Assembly (NCBI GenBank): GCA_910578755.1
Contig: CAJTSZ010000046.1
Coordinates: forward strand, 1 to 13,096
Reading direction: 5' to 3'
Source of the DNA: an uncultured Oscillospiraceae bacterium
Lineage (GTDB): Bacteria; Bacillota; Clostridia; Oscillospirales; Ruminococcaceae
Length of the DNA: 13,096 nt
This document shows positions 12,512 to 13,096 of the stretch, in pieces; position 1 is the stretch's first letter, and each line of letters opens with the position of its first letter. The notes under the pieces are model-generated. The model did no database searches, was not told the DNA's origin, and saw nothing but the letters and a program-made list of their open reading frames with translations. Made by a program: the position numbers and the translations under genes.

Positions 12512-13096
12512 ATGGGGAGTACTGTGGTAGGGCAGCCACAATTTTTAAAAGAAGTGAATATTCATATTATCAACACCCTAATTATTGAGAAAGGCCCTAT
12601 AACAAAACCACAAATTGCAGCAATTACCGGGCTGAGCCTGCCAACGGTAAATAAAATTGTGGATTCTTTGGAAAAGGAGAATAAAGTGTGTCCTTCCGGA
12701 ATGTTGGGGCAGAGCGTAGGGCGCAAGGCCCGCTTGTATGTGGCTAACGGCGGCGCAGGCAATGTGCTGGCCCTGCATATTTCCCAGCGCAGCTGTATTT
12801 CCTGTGTGGTAAATATGGTGGGGGAAATTATTTACCGGTTTACTTTTCACATGGAAGAATATGCTAACCCTACGGCAGCAATGAAGTGCGCCATTCAAAA
12901 GCTAATGGAAAACTGCACTGCGGCCCCGCTGGCTATTGGTATTGCCATTCCAGGCGTAGTGGATGAAGCTGGCTTTATTTCCGCTATTGATACCATACCC
13001 CAGTGGGAGGGCGTGTGTTTAAAAAAGGAAATAGAAGGTTACTTTAATTTACCCGTTTATGTGGAAAACAACGCCCGCCTGGCAGCCATTGGCTTT
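12512..13096 (+). CDS. ROK-family transcriptional regulator or sugar kinase (N-terminal part)
   Basis: The gene starts at ATG 12512, 8 bases after AGGAGG (12498-12503), and is cut by the window end after 195 codons. An N-terminal winged helix-turn-helix is visible at about residues 11-60 (I-I-N-T-L-I-I-E-K-G-P-I-T-K-P-Q-I-A, then GLSLPTVNKIVDSLEKEN), followed by G-R-K-A-R. The start of the ROK fold follows: IGIAIPGVVDEAGFI at about 142-156, and L-P-V-Y-V-E-N-N-A-R-L-A-A at about 180-192, the E-N-x-A-R region of ROK kinases. The helix-turn-helix makes it NagC/XylR-like rather than a plain glucokinase. The zinc-binding cysteines lie beyond the window, so kinase activity cannot be judged. Confidence 0.92.
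   Translation, partial: MGSTVVGQPQFLKEVNIHIINTLIIEKGPITKPQIAAITGLSLPTVNKIVDSLEKENKVCPSGMLGQSVGRKARLYVANGGAGNVLALHISQRSCISCVVNMVGEIIYRFTFHMEEYANPTAAMKCAIQKLMENCTAAPLAIGIAIPGVVDEAGFISAIDTIPQWEGVCLKKEIEGYFNLPVYVENNARLAAIGF

Overview
The window looks like chromosome from an anaerobic, low-to-mid GC member of the Clostridia (Bacillota), probably close to Oscillospiraceae/Ruminococcaceae. This is inferred from strong AGGAGG-type ribosome binding sites, textbook sigma-A promoters, an IspH fused to ribosomal protein S1, and the order FAD-enzyme / cmk / plsC / ispH-rpsA, which I associate with Clostridia. No phage, plasmid, CRISPR or transposase gene is visible.

Left part (1-4161, + strand). The end of a tRNA operon (tRNA-Phe cut by the window edge, then complete tRNA-Gly) closes with a perfect terminator. 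A small membrane-protein gene follows; its last membrane helix appears to be out of frame. Next is a cobalt-uptake operon: sigma-A-like promoter, class-I cobalamin riboswitch with a P1 stem, intrinsic terminator as expression platform, and cbiM, cbiN, cbiQ, cbiO, encoding a complete ECF-type cobalt transporter. Cobalt import should therefore be shut off when cobalamin is plentiful.

Middle (4285-5473). A monocistronic gene with a near-consensus promoter and a strong terminator encodes a 120-residue protein with a C-terminal Cys-x-Cys-x-x-Cys motif. A VanZ-family membrane protein follows on the minus strand. Two copies (about 1055-1180 and 4807-4894) of a structured palindromic repeat sit directly behind intrinsic terminators; a base pair in their central stem covaries.

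Minus-strand housekeeping cluster (5473-8817, transcribed right to left): cmk, plsC, ispH-rpsA, then vanZ behind a terminator. cmk and plsC overlap, and plsC and ispH-rpsA are 3 bp apart. Upstream of cmk lies a tandem array (8921-9200) of about 122-bp units built of nested inverted repeats that carry TGGTATAAT on both strands.

Right part (9369-13096). A 49-residue glycine-zipper membrane peptide (+) converges on a minus-strand pair: a MurR/RpiR-family regulator overlapping an HI0933/BaiN-type flavoprotein. A 720-bp AT-rich intergenic region then leads to a ROK-family regulator or sugar kinase (+) that runs off the window.

Most of the window is ordinary and well explained. The parts least covered by named families are the two repeat families, the frameshifted membrane gene and the Cys-motif protein.
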